A stretch of DNA of 64,000 bases from NCBI GenBank assembly GCA_016932575.1, contig JAFGCO010000042.1:18682-82681 (forward strand). Reading direction: 5' to 3'. Origin of the DNA: a bacterium (GTDB lineage Bacteria; Zhuqueibacterota; QNDG01; JAFGCO01). Under the pieces are notes generated by a model that saw only the letters and a program-made list of their open reading frames with translations, had not been told where the DNA came from and did no database searches. A program made the position numbers and the translations under genes. Below, one piece after another: positions 1-8,805 of this stretch. Every line of letters begins with the position of its first letter. The first letter of the stretch is position 1.

Positions 1-1092
1 AAAGCGATTATCGGGACGATTTTTCACGAGGGAAAAGCCATTCAGTTTTCCATGGAAGAAGCCGTTGAATTCAAGAACAAGTTTGGCTATCCCCTGGGAT
101 TTGCGGACAGCATGTCTTTCAAGGGAGCTCCGCTTTCCGAACTGGGTGCCATGATGAGGCCGGTGGTTGAGCGGCTGACCGGAGAAATCCAGCGTTCCAT
201 CGGATTTTACAGTGATAAAACCAAAGGTCAGTCCGTGGATTCCCTGTTTCTGATCGGCAAAGGCGCCAAAATACAGCATCTGGATCAGGTGCTGAATCAG
301 CGGGTCGGCATCCCCGTTGCCCGGCTGCCTCTGCCTAAAACCATAGCGGTTTCGGGAGGGAAAAAACAGAGGAGTGTGTTTAAAAAGAAATTCCCGGATC
401 ATACAATCAGCCTGGCCGTGGCATCCGAAACCACACAAAACGGCAACTTATTGCCTGATGTTTATCGAATTCGTCAATGGCAATCGGCGATTCAAAAATG
501 GGGGGCTGTGGTTGGTTTTGTTTTCCTGGGCTGGATGGTTGTTGCGGCAGCGGGTGTGTTTTACCAAACCTCCAACCTGAAAAGTAATATCAAACGGGCG
601 AAAAAGATTGCCCTGGAAGCTGAGACCGCTGAAAGACGGTATGGCAGGGCCATCACGCAGAAGGATGAATTGCATAAAACACTGGTTGATATTCATAAGC
701 GCATTGAACAGGACCAGGATCTGGTTCAGGTGTTACGGCTGTTTTCACATCAACTGCCAAAAGAGCTGATGATCAGCAGATTCGATTATAAGTGGGAAAA
801 GAAAAAGGTGCCTAAAAAGGAGCCGGCCCGGAAAGCCTCGAGAAAAAAGGCAAGTGCAAAGGAGGCCCAGCAGACAGAGATTAAAAATATCCGCAGGGTG
901 GTATTTGAAGGCGGCAGCAATGCACCGAAAGCGGATGTGAAAATTGCCGTTGCGGATTTTCTGATTCATCTTCAGGAGTCCGGGTATTTTGAAAAAGTCG
1001 AATTAAATGATGAACTGCTCCAGGAAAAATCCGGAAAGGAAAATTCCGGAGGTGTTTACTGGTTTCAGGCGCAGGGCCTTTTGAAGGAGTAG
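1..1092 (+). CDS. PilM-PilN fusion, type IV pilus inner-membrane assembly protein (5' truncated)
   Basis: The reading frame is open to the left edge, so the start lies outside the window; 363 residues are visible. The first ~145 visible residues resemble the end of the actin-like protein PilM, with an LFLIGKGAKI segment followed by GIPVARLPLP. A membrane helix follows at about residues 167-188 of the visible part, then a coiled coil and a PilN-like periplasmic domain (LRLFSHQLPKELMISRF). PilM and PilN are usually separate proteins: PilM is cytoplasmic and recruits the PilN membrane protein. Here they are one chain. A Lys/Arg-rich linker lies at about residues 262-285. The next gene (PilO-like) begins within a few bases, so the two are co-transcribed. 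Fusion is seen; function is inferred from the family. Confidence 0.8.
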   Translation, partial: KAIIGTIFHEGKAIQFSMEEAVEFKNKFGYPLGFADSMSFKGAPLSELGAMMRPVVERLTGEIQRSIGFYSDKTKGQSVDSLFLIGKGAKIQHLDQVLNQRVGIPVARLPLPKTIAVSGGKKQRSVFKKKFPDHTISLAVASETTQNGNLLPDVYRIRQWQSAIQKWGAVVGFVFLGWMVVAAAGVFYQTSNLKSNIKRAKKIALEAETAERRYGRAITQKDELHKTLVDIHKRIEQDQDLVQVLRLFSHQLPKELMISRFDYKWEKKKVPKKEPARKASRKKASAKEAQQTEIKNIRRVVFEGGSNAPKADVKIAVADFLIHLQESGYFEKVELNDELLQEKSGKENSGGVYWFQAQGLLKE

Positions 1093-1096
1093 ATTG

Positions 1097-1705
1097 ATGA
1101 TGAATGCATGGATTAAAAGTGTTATTCTGCCGGTTGTCTGTCTGGTTATTTTTATCGCTGTCATGATTGTCTATGTAAAACCTCAAAGAGCTAAAATCAA
1201 TGAGATGCAGGATGAACTGGATATTCTGCTGGGCAAGGGTGACAAGATGGTTCCGATAGAAAAGATAATGGCCCAGGAAGCCATTGTTGACAGTCTGCGT
1301 CAGTTGATTGAAGACGTGAAGGACCGGTTATATCCGGTGGCTGAATTTGGAGAACTGGGAGAGGCCATTGAAAACAGCGGACGCAGATTTAATTTGCGTC
1401 TCGTTACTCTCACTCCGGATTATTCCAAACTGAACCTGATACAGAAAGACGGAGAAGAAATCACTGAACTTCCGATCACCATTGATATGGAAGGCCGGTT
1501 TTTGCAATTTGCCCAGTATCTCGAAAGATTGTCCGAGTTTCCCTATGTCAAAGCGAGAGAAGTCAATCTTTACCGGTCTGATAAAAAAGTGCGGTCCGAT
1601 GAAATTGTCATTGAAGTGAAGGGTGTGGTTATTTTTAAAAATAAATTGAATCAGAAATCAAAAAAAGAGAGTCAATTGGCATCCGCCATCAAAGGTGTTA
1701 TTTGA
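1097..1705 (+). CDS. PilO-like type IV pilus assembly protein
   Basis: A protein of about 202 residues with one N-terminal membrane helix (about residues 5-27), a coiled coil (about 30-80) and a small mixed alpha/beta domain that includes a GRFLQFAQYLERLSEFPYVK segment typical of PilO/GspM proteins. PilO pairs with PilN in the inner-membrane alignment complex that links the cytoplasmic motor to the secretin. A GAAGGAG ribosome site precedes ATG 1097; TTG 1094 and ATG 1100 are in frame and also possible. It follows the PilM-PilN fusion almost without a gap. Confidence 0.8.
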   Translation: MMNAWIKSVILPVVCLVIFIAVMIVYVKPQRAKINEMQDELDILLGKGDKMVPIEKIMAQEAIVDSLRQLIEDVKDRLYPVAEFGELGEAIENSGRRFNLRLVTLTPDYSKLNLIQKDGEEITELPITIDMEGRFLQFAQYLERLSEFPYVKAREVNLYRSDKKVRSDEIVIEVKGVVIFKNKLNQKSKKESQLASAIKGVI

Positions 1706-1778
1706 ATGAAAATATATGACAAATATTATATTTATTTAACTTTATTGAGAAACAGAAAACTCTCTGCAGGAGGAAAAA

Positions 1779-4652
1779 ATGTTGTCGTCCAGGCAATTGA
1801 ATAGATTATTAATTGCATCGGGCATGATTATTTTAATCGGCCTGTCCTGTACCCAGAAAAACCCGCTGGACTCCACGAGCTCCATCCTCGGCAATCAGCC
1901 CAATCTGGTCAATATGAAAGCAGAACCTCATGAAGTCGCTGCAGGCGGCGGCATCTCTGTCATTCAGGTGACATTGCTCGATAAAAATGACAAACCCATG
2001 GAGGGAGGCATTATCTATTTCTCTCTGGAGGGTGAAGGAACTTTGGATACCACAGCTGCAACAACCAACAGTCAGGGAGTCGCCAGCGTAAGTTTTTACA
2101 GCGGTACCAAAGCTGCACAGCCGGTGATTAAAGCCACTTATAAAAAAAGCACAAAACAAGTGGCACTCTCCGTGCTTTCCGCCTCTTCGGGCAAAGCCAT
2201 GCTGCTGGTTTCATCTTCGAAGTCCTCTCTTTATGCCAATGGTGTGGACAGCACCAAGATCAATATTCATATGATTCCCGGTGAAGATACTGACGTATCA
2301 TACGTTCTGGTGGATCTGTCGACTTCATTCGGCACGATGCCGCTGAATGTGCTTTTGAATAATGATGGGAAGGGAAGCGTTACCCTGACCAGTGATACAT
2401 CTTATGTGGACACACAGGCCCTGGTCACCGCGACTTACGAATCCATGATCGGGAATTCGGCGGTTCCGATCAAGGCGGTCAGCTTTGATGTCACCACAGA
2501 CCAGGCAAGGCTTCCGGCTGACGGCAAAAGCACATGCAAAATAACAGCCACAACGAAACAGAAAAGCAGCGGCAAGCCCATCGCGAATGCTGCAATTATC
2601 TTTGATTCAGATGTCGGAGATATTCAAAGCCAAAGTAACACAGAAGTCAACGGTAAGGCCACGGTGACATTGACCAGCACATCCATGCCGGATACAACCA
2701 TGGTCACAGCCTGGTACGGCAGCCTGTCCGATTCCGTACGGGTGATCTTTTATTCCAGCAATGTTTCTGATGAACGGTCTTATATTCGGTCCATGACTGC
2801 TGAAAAAGCGGAAATCTGGTCCGATCCCCAGTATGAAGACAGGATTACTGTGCAAGTCGACAGCGCAGACGGCAGTCCAAAACGGGGAGCCACTGTCTAT
2901 TTCACGACATCGGCCGGCATGCTGAGTCATGAACAGGTTGTCACAGATGCGAACGGCCAAGCAGAAGTCTATTTGTCCGGATATCCGAGTGACTTTGATT
3001 CGACGGCTACAATCACGGCTGATCTCTACAATGGCACCTCCTCTGCCGGAGTGAGTGTTTTACTCAAGAGCGAATCCTATAAGCCCAGGTACATCGAAAT
3101 CAGGTTTGACCCGGCCGCAATCGGCGTGATTGAAACCGGCCAGATATCAACAACCAATGTGATTGCTTCGGTGAAAGATGTCAAATACCGCCTGGTCGGG
3201 GACAATATCCGGGTATTCTTTGATATCATCGAAGAACACGGCGGCGTCAAAGTAACAACGGTGACCAATCAGGGGGTTCCCACGATCAACGGACAGGCAA
3301 AAATCACACTGACGGCGGGAACCCGCTCCGGTGTGGTGCGCATGCGTGCCCGTCTGGTTGATGATCCGCTTACCATAGATGATGATGAGTCAGAAATCGA
3401 AGTGGAATCCACCAAACTGCTGATTCACGCAGGCCCGCCGTTTATGGCGGACCGGAATGATCCCAATACCTCGCACCTGGATATTGTTGCAGACCGTCTC
3501 AATATCTGGGAAGGCCAGGATTATGCGATCATGTCCGTTATCGTGGGTGACAAGTACAAGAATCCCTGTGACCGCCAGACAGCCATCTATTTGACGGCCA
3601 CGGGGGGCGTGATTACCACGCAATCCTTTACAGACAAGAACGGCATTGCCATTGATACGCTTTATGCGGCCAGTCCGTCTCCCACAGTCAACCGGTACCA
3701 TGGATTTGATCTGAACTTATATGATGCCAGCGTGTCCCAGCATAACGGCGGGGTCGGTCCCGCTCCGAATTTTCTCGGGACCATTCCTCCTTTGGATTAC
3801 GGAGGGGATTATATCTGGAATCCGAATTACGATCCGGATAATAATGAGAAGTTCCATGTGATTCAGTATATACCGGGAGATTCTCCTGATTTTGAGGGCA
3901 GCGAAGTGCCCAATACCAACAGTATCAAATTCAGTGATCCGGAAACGGATATTACAGGATTCCCGACATCCTGGGATTGGGGTGAGAATGACGGTATTGC
4001 CAGGATTCGCGCCTCCACCATTGGTGTGGACGCGAACAGCGATTCCATCTATGTATGGAACTGGGGCGCGGTCATTTTTTCCGGCCATATCCTGACCGGG
4101 CCTGTGCGAACCCCTGCGGGTGTCTGGCTGGATGGATTCCGGGATAACAGCGAGGAAGCCATGGCTGCCCGCGAAGCAGCCAACCGGCCTCGGATCGAGG
4201 CCATTATCGGTGCCCTCAGAAACGGCAGTGATGTGCCTGCGTCGGTCACCAACAGCCAGATATATGACCAGTTTTTTCCAACGGGAACCGGGCACATAGT
4301 CTTTCTCGGGGAATCCATTAATCTGATGATCCGTATTTATGACCGCAACGGGAATCCCATTCACTGCGGTGCCAAGATCACGGCTAAGCTTGCCAGCAGT
4401 GCGCCTCTGGGTCTGAGCTGGACTGAGTACGAAAATGAAACAGGAACCGGGACGACCTTTTATCCGCTGACAGTGAACAATGAAGTGAATCCGGCAAAAC
4501 CCAGAACCGGGGCATCCCCGGTTCAGATTGAAGTGAATTACAGAGGGGGCGATGTTTATATACAGACACGGTCGATTCGCGCCGAGGCGATGGCGGTCGA
4601 AGATTACATCGATTATATGCTGTTTTTGTATTATGAAACCTTCACGTTTTAG
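1779..4652 (+). CDS. Large secreted/lipoprotein with repeated bacterial Ig-like (Big_1/invasin-type) domains
   Basis: A 957-residue protein with an N-terminal hydrophobic signal ending GLSCTQ. The Cys suggests a lipoprotein, although -3 is Gly, so the lipobox is not ideal. Several Ig-like repeats follow, with the motif 'alternative hydrophobics ... DKNDKPMEGGIIYFSLEG ... NSQGVASVSFYS' recurring (near residues 45-130, 135-230, 240-330, 345-430, 450-540 and 565-640). These are the hallmarks of Big_1/invasin-type repeats. The C-terminal third (about 640-957) has no domain I recognise. A GGAGG site precedes ATG 1779. It sits inside the pilus cluster and directly before a beta-barrel protein, so it may be a surface partner of the pilus machinery; that is inference. 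Confidence 0.75.
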   Translation: MLSSRQLNRLLIASGMIILIGLSCTQKNPLDSTSSILGNQPNLVNMKAEPHEVAAGGGISVIQVTLLDKNDKPMEGGIIYFSLEGEGTLDTTAATTNSQGVASVSFYSGTKAAQPVIKATYKKSTKQVALSVLSASSGKAMLLVSSSKSSLYANGVDSTKINIHMIPGEDTDVSYVLVDLSTSFGTMPLNVLLNNDGKGSVTLTSDTSYVDTQALVTATYESMIGNSAVPIKAVSFDVTTDQARLPADGKSTCKITATTKQKSSGKPIANAAIIFDSDVGDIQSQSNTEVNGKATVTLTSTSMPDTTMVTAWYGSLSDSVRVIFYSSNVSDERSYIRSMTAEKAEIWSDPQYEDRITVQVDSADGSPKRGATVYFTTSAGMLSHEQVVTDANGQAEVYLSGYPSDFDSTATITADLYNGTSSAGVSVLLKSESYKPRYIEIRFDPAAIGVIETGQISTTNVIASVKDVKYRLVGDNIRVFFDIIEEHGGVKVTTVTNQGVPTINGQAKITLTAGTRSGVVRMRARLVDDPLTIDDDESEIEVESTKLLIHAGPPFMADRNDPNTSHLDIVADRLNIWEGQDYAIMSVIVGDKYKNPCDRQTAIYLTATGGVITTQSFTDKNGIAIDTLYAASPSPTVNRYHGFDLNLYDASVSQHNGGVGPAPNFLGTIPPLDYGGDYIWNPNYDPDNNEKFHVIQYIPGDSPDFEGSEVPNTNSIKFSDPETDITGFPTSWDWGENDGIARIRASTIGVDANSDSIYVWNWGAVIFSGHILTGPVRTPAGVWLDGFRDNSEEAMAAREAANRPRIEAIIGALRNGSDVPASVTNSQIYDQFFPTGTGHIVFLGESINLMIRIYDRNGNPIHCGAKITAKLASSAPLGLSWTEYENETGTGTTFYPLTVNNEVNPAKPRTGASPVQIEVNYRGGDVYIQTRSIRAEAMAVEDYIDYMLFLYYETFTF

Positions 4653-4666
4653 TAAAGGGGATCAAT

Positions 4667-5455
4667 ATGCGTCGCAACTTGATTTTGTTGTTGACTTTCA
4701 TAAGCATTTGTTCGCTGTCATATGCCCAGATGGTCGGCAGCCCTGTGGGCAACCAGGGGCAGGGTCAGTGGTCGATATCATGCAGCGGCTCATTCATGAA
4801 CCAGCAGGTTGGTTATGAAACCGCCCATTCCCAGCGATGGATGCTGAAAAGCACCTACGGCATTGTGCCCTGGATGGATTTTACTGCCATGATCGGGGCC
4901 GCGGATTTGCGACTGGATTCACCCAGAGAAACCATTGAGGATTACCAGGACAAGCACCGGTTTGCCGTCGGCGCCGGTCTGACCTTTACACCGAAGCATG
5001 AAGCGCCGGGAAAACCCTGGGCCGTTTTCGGCGGGGGCCACTTCCTTAGATTCCCTTCAAAGGGTGAATTTTATGAGACTGTATCCGGCCAGGATGTCAT
5101 TTATCTGCACCGGGAATACAGGATGGAGTATGACTGGCGGGAATATTTAATTTTTGGAGGCATTTCATACAGGCTCCGGAACTTGCGGTTTTACGGATGC
5201 GGGGCGGGCTGGGGAATTTCCCGTTTGGAAAAGCAAATGGAATATCATTATGAAAATATTGAAAATAAGGAATTTATAAAAGAAAGAAACGGTGAGTTTC
5301 AATCCGAACTGTGGACCGGTGCGCTGGCCGGCATAGAAGTTGTTTTTCCGAAAAACGGGTATACCTTAAGTTTTGAGGGATTGTTTTACAATGAAAAGAA
5401 CTTTATTCTGATGGTGGGTATCGGTCAGGTCGGTATATTACATGGAGATTGGTAA
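4667..5455 (+). CDS. Outer-membrane beta-barrel protein
   Basis: A 262-residue protein with a clear signal peptide (MRRNLILLLTFISICSLSYA, cut before Q). The mature part is made of alternating amphipathic strands rich in Gly and aromatic residues (for example YLIFGGISYRL and GYTLSFEGLFYNE) and ends in an aromatic residue (GDW), as outer-membrane barrels often do. It starts 14 bases after the Ig-repeat lipoprotein stop, with GGGG before ATG 4667, so the two are probably one transcript. I do not recognise a specific family; a small porin-like or structural barrel is most likely. Confidence 0.65.
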   Translation: MRRNLILLLTFISICSLSYAQMVGSPVGNQGQGQWSISCSGSFMNQQVGYETAHSQRWMLKSTYGIVPWMDFTAMIGAADLRLDSPRETIEDYQDKHRFAVGAGLTFTPKHEAPGKPWAVFGGGHFLRFPSKGEFYETVSGQDVIYLHREYRMEYDWREYLIFGGISYRLRNLRFYGCGAGWGISRLEKQMEYHYENIENKEFIKERNGEFQSELWTGALAGIEVVFPKNGYTLSFEGLFYNEKNFILMVGIGQVGILHGDW

Positions 5456-5532
5456 AACACGATGGATGGTGAACGGCTTACAGACAAAAATGATTCATTA
5501 TGTTTCAATGCTGTGATTGACGGAGGCATTTG

Positions 5533-6456
5533 ATGCCACAGGCCGCCATTTGTATCAAAAATTTAACCAAAGTATTCTCCGGAGATCTGGGGAAAAAGCC
5601 GGTAAAGGCGGTCGATGCGCTTTCATTGGATGTCGTGCCGGGCGAGGTTTTTGCATTTCTGGGTGCCAATGGAGCGGGCAAGACCACAACCATCAAATGC
5701 ATGATGCGGCTGCTTTTTGCCACCCGGGGAACGGTTGGGTTGTTCGGTATATCCAACCAGTCCCCCGACGCCATGAAATCCGTCGGTTTTATGCCCGAAC
5801 AGCCTCAGTTTTACGGATATCTGACGGGCAGGGAGTTCCTGTATTTTATCGCCAGACTTTATAAAATGAAGAAGAACGAGCAAAAAATAAGGATCGAAAC
5901 CTGCCTGGACCGTGTTGGATTAACCGGCAGGGCAGACCAGCGCATCAAAGGATACTCCCGGGGCATGATGCAGAGGCTGGGTCTGGCTCAGGCGCTGATC
6001 GATGATCCGAAACTGCTGATTCTGGATGAACCCATGTCAAATCTGGATCCGATCGGACGGAAAGAATTCCGTGATTTGATTCTTTCGTTAAAAGAGCAGG
6101 GAAAAACGCTGTTTTTCAGTTCTCATATTTTATCGGATGCGGAAATCATCGCTGACCGTGTGGGCATTTTGAATCACGGCAAGCTGATCAATACCGGTAA
6201 ATTGAAAGATCTGATCCAATCTCAAACGACATCCATTGATGTGACCTTTGTTTTGGCACAGGAGAAATTGAAAAAATTGAACCTTGATCAGTCGCAAATC
6301 GTCCGGCAGGATGAAAAAAATCTTGTGCAATTACAGAGTGAAAAAGAGGTTCAGACATTGATTGAAAATATTATCCGGCTTAAAGGGAACGTGGTCTCTG
6401 TGATTCCGCAGAAGCGGAATCTGGAAGATATATTTATGACAGAAATCGGAGGATAA
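5533..6456 (+). CDS. ABC transporter ATP-binding subunit (ABC-2 exporter type)
   Basis: A 307-residue ATPase. Walker A is GANGAGKTT (about residue 42), the Q-loop lies at MPEQPQF, the signature is YSRGMMQRLGLAQ, Walker B is LLILDEP, and the H-loop is FFSSHIL. A C-terminal ~80-residue extension is typical of the CcmA/YhaQ/NatA class that pairs with ABC-2 permeases. ATG 5533 follows a GGAGG site at 5522-5526. The permease gene follows after 6 bases. The substrate cannot be deduced. Its location between pilus genes may mean it exports or inserts an envelope component, but it may be unrelated. Confidence 0.9.
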   Translation: MPQAAICIKNLTKVFSGDLGKKPVKAVDALSLDVVPGEVFAFLGANGAGKTTTIKCMMRLLFATRGTVGLFGISNQSPDAMKSVGFMPEQPQFYGYLTGREFLYFIARLYKMKKNEQKIRIETCLDRVGLTGRADQRIKGYSRGMMQRLGLAQALIDDPKLLILDEPMSNLDPIGRKEFRDLILSLKEQGKTLFFSSHILSDAEIIADRVGILNHGKLINTGKLKDLIQSQTTSIDVTFVLAQEKLKKLNLDQSQIVRQDEKNLVQLQSEKEVQTLIENIIRLKGNVVSVIPQKRNLEDIFMTEIGG

Positions 6457-6462
6457 AGGGCC

Positions 6463-7227
6463 GTGTCGATCTGGACGATCGCCTTAAATACCTATCGGGA
6501 ATCGATTCGCAACCGAATTTTAATCAATATTTTATTATTCGCGATTGCGTTGATGCTGCTTTCCATGATATTGGGTGAATGGTCGCTTGGTGAACAGGTG
6601 AAGGTCATTAAGGATTTCGGTTTGTCCGCTATGTCAATTTTCGGATTGCTGATCGCGATTTTCATCGGTATCCGCCTGATCGTTCAGGAAATGGAACAGC
6701 GGACCATTTATATGATCGCGTCCAAACCCATTCATCGTTATCATATTGTGCTGGGCAAGTATGTCGGCCTGGCGCTAACGCTGGTGGTTAATGTGGCACT
6801 GATGAGTGTGACACTTCTGGGGATGAATTTTTTAATCGAAGGCGTTTTGGATACAGCCCTGCTGCCGGCGATATTTCTGATCTATGTTGAAATATTGATT
6901 ATAGTGGTATTTTCACTCTTTTTTTCATCATTGATGAGTCCCCAGCTGGCGGCGATTGCCACATTGATTGTGTATATTGTCGGTCATCTGACCAATTTTC
7001 TGTATGAATATGTTCAGGTGTATCCGGACAAGGGATTCCACTGGTTGTTAAAGGGGATCTATTATATTGTTCCCAATCTGGAAAAACTCAATTTAAAGCT
7101 CGCAGCTGTGGAACATCTGACTCAGCCTTTACACACGGTTGAGATCGCCGCGCTTTACGGGCTCAGTTACATTGTCGGTATGCTTATCATTACCGTGTGG
7201 ATATTTAATAAAAAAGACTTAAAATAG
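6463..7227 (+). CDS. ABC-2 type transporter permease
   Basis: A 254-residue, very hydrophobic protein with about six membrane helices (near residues 20-40, 55-75, 105-125, 130-150, 160-180 and 230-250). It contains the conserved region MEQRTIYMIASKPIHRYHIVLGKY, which is typical of the ABC2_membrane family. The start is GTG 6463, 6 bases after the ATPase gene, so the two form one exporter. The substrate is unknown. Confidence 0.85.
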   Translation: MSIWTIALNTYRESIRNRILINILLFAIALMLLSMILGEWSLGEQVKVIKDFGLSAMSIFGLLIAIFIGIRLIVQEMEQRTIYMIASKPIHRYHIVLGKYVGLALTLVVNVALMSVTLLGMNFLIEGVLDTALLPAIFLIYVEILIIVVFSLFFSSLMSPQLAAIATLIVYIVGHLTNFLYEYVQVYPDKGFHWLLKGIYYIVPNLEKLNLKLAAVEHLTQPLHTVEIAALYGLSYIVGMLIITVWIFNKKDLK

Positions 7228-7258
7228 AAAACAGAAATGAATGTGACAAAGCAGAAAA

Positions 7259-8221
7259 GTGAAAAAACCTAAACACATAGTGATTGTTATTATGATGACA
7301 GGATCGTTAATTTTTCTTGGAATGGTTATCCACAGATCTCAGGTCTATCTGGATCATCAGCGCGAAATCCGGTTTGTTAACCGGATACCGGTCTATCTGC
7401 CGAAAGGAAAACTGCTGAAAGCGCTGTGTATGGGGCATCAGGCACTGGCAGCCGATTATTTCTGGATTCAAAGTGTGCTGTATTTCGGAAGACGGGCGAT
7501 TGAGCATGATAATATTTATTATATATACGAACTCTATGAAGGGGATATGGAAAAAATAGAACATATCCGTGAACTGCAGCAGCATCATCATTTAACCGAT
7601 CCGATAGAAACCGATGACTTGAATATTCTTGATGATATGCATGAAAAGCATATTCAATTCGAGGAAGCACTGAATGCATGGCAGAAGGAAAAACCGGCGC
7701 CGCCGGATTCCATTCCCTTGTTGGACCGGAAAGCGCCGGCACGGATTTTTGAATTTCCCTGTTTCGGACTCATGGATTATCTTTTTCCGTTGATTGACCG
7801 TGCGACGGAGCTGGATCCTTATTTCAAGACCCCTTATATTTTCAGCAGTGTGACAGTATTATCAAAAACCGGAGAGATCGACTGGGCGCTTGAATTGTTG
7901 AAACGGGGATATGCACATAATCCTGAAGATTGGGAATTCCCTTTTTACCTGGGGTATGTGTGCTGGCTGTACAAAGGGGACATTCAAACAATGACGGGGT
8001 ATTTCAAGGAAGCAGTGCAAAAACCCGGATGCCCCTCCTATGTCGGTGAATTGCTGGTCGGCTTTGCCAGACATATGAACCAGCAAGAAATGGCCCGGCT
8101 CTATTTTCTGAGCATGATCAATAGCACCGACAATCCGGAAATTAAAAAACGGATTCAGAAATTGCTGAGGCGGCTGGGAACGAAGAATGAATCGAAAGAA
8201 TTATTGTATGAATCTTTATAA
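7259..8221 (+). CDS. Membrane-anchored TPR-like protein
   Basis: A 320-residue protein with a GTG start and an N-terminal membrane helix (IVIVIMMTGSLIFLGMVI). A conserved-looking block, LPKGKLLKALCMGHQALAADYFWIQSVLYFG, resembles TPR proteins found beside ABC-2 exporters in several phyla. Helical TPR-like repeats follow (about residues 170-300: WALELLKRGYAHNPEDWEF and following). It is 31 bases after the permease and probably part of the same transcript. The function is not known; a scaffold for the exporter or the pilus complex is possible. Confidence 0.6.
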   Translation: MKKPKHIVIVIMMTGSLIFLGMVIHRSQVYLDHQREIRFVNRIPVYLPKGKLLKALCMGHQALAADYFWIQSVLYFGRRAIEHDNIYYIYELYEGDMEKIEHIRELQQHHHLTDPIETDDLNILDDMHEKHIQFEEALNAWQKEKPAPPDSIPLLDRKAPARIFEFPCFGLMDYLFPLIDRATELDPYFKTPYIFSSVTVLSKTGEIDWALELLKRGYAHNPEDWEFPFYLGYVCWLYKGDIQTMTGYFKEAVQKPGCPSYVGELLVGFARHMNQQEMARLYFLSMINSTDNPEIKKRIQKLLRRLGTKNESKELLYESL

Positions 8222-8337
8222 GGCTGAAAATCGGAAGACGTAACTATATGAAAGTATCCACGTGTCTGAAAGGGGAATATGAACCAGGATGTATCCCGGT
8301 TGACAGGGGGCCAATGTTTGAATAAAGGCGTGATATA

Positions 8338-8805
8338 ATGAAATTGAAAAAAAGTGAAAAAATTCTGCTGGCCGTTGCAGCATCGGTGCTCGTGGTCGGA
8401 GGGATATGGACAATAGCAGGATCGGGTAAAAAATCTGCAGGTCCATCGCCCGGAAAAACTGCTGCAAAGCGTGTCGCTGATAATATTGAGACCGGCATAA
8501 AGAATGTTCAATCTATTATAAAACCAGATTCAGCCTCTGCCGTCAAGGTGCGGTATGACTCCTGGGGACGGGATCCGTTCAGGGATTTGTATGCGAAAAA
8601 TCCGGAGGAAGAAGAAATCATCAGTAATTTGACAGTCAAAGGCATCATTCGCAGAGGCAGTCATAAATTTGTCATGATCAATGATATCATTTTAGCCGAG
8701 GGAGAAGAAAAAGACGGACTCTATATCGAAAGAATAGACGACAATCAGGTATTTTGCAGAAAAAGTGGCAAATGGTTTACTCTCACATGGAAGGAAGAAC
8801 CATGA
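8338..8805 (+). CDS. PilP/GspC-like secretin-linking protein
   Basis: A 155-residue protein with an N-terminal membrane helix (LLAVAASVLVVGGIWTIA), a flexible linker, and a small beta domain that starts with the WGRDPF motif and contains LTVKGIIRRGSHKFVMINDIILAEG. The RDPF motif followed by a GI-x-x-x-x-x-x-x-x-x-N-x-x-I-x-x-x-G pattern is typical of PilP and GspC homology-region domains. These connect the inner-membrane complex to the secretin. Its stop overlaps the start of the secretin gene (ATGA at 8802-8805), which supports coupled translation and a direct partnership. Confidence 0.75.
   Translation: MKLKKSEKILLAVAASVLVVGGIWTIAGSGKKSAGPSPGKTAAKRVADNIETGIKNVQSIIKPDSASAVKVRYDSWGRDPFRDLYAKNPEEEEIISNLTVKGIIRRGSHKFVMINDIILAEGEEKDGLYIERIDDNQVFCRKSGKWFTLTWKEEP

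Noticed and set aside
3717..4364. Reverse-strand frame of 215 codons in the Ig-repeat lipoprotein
   Set aside because: Shadow of the long + strand gene, without any domain.
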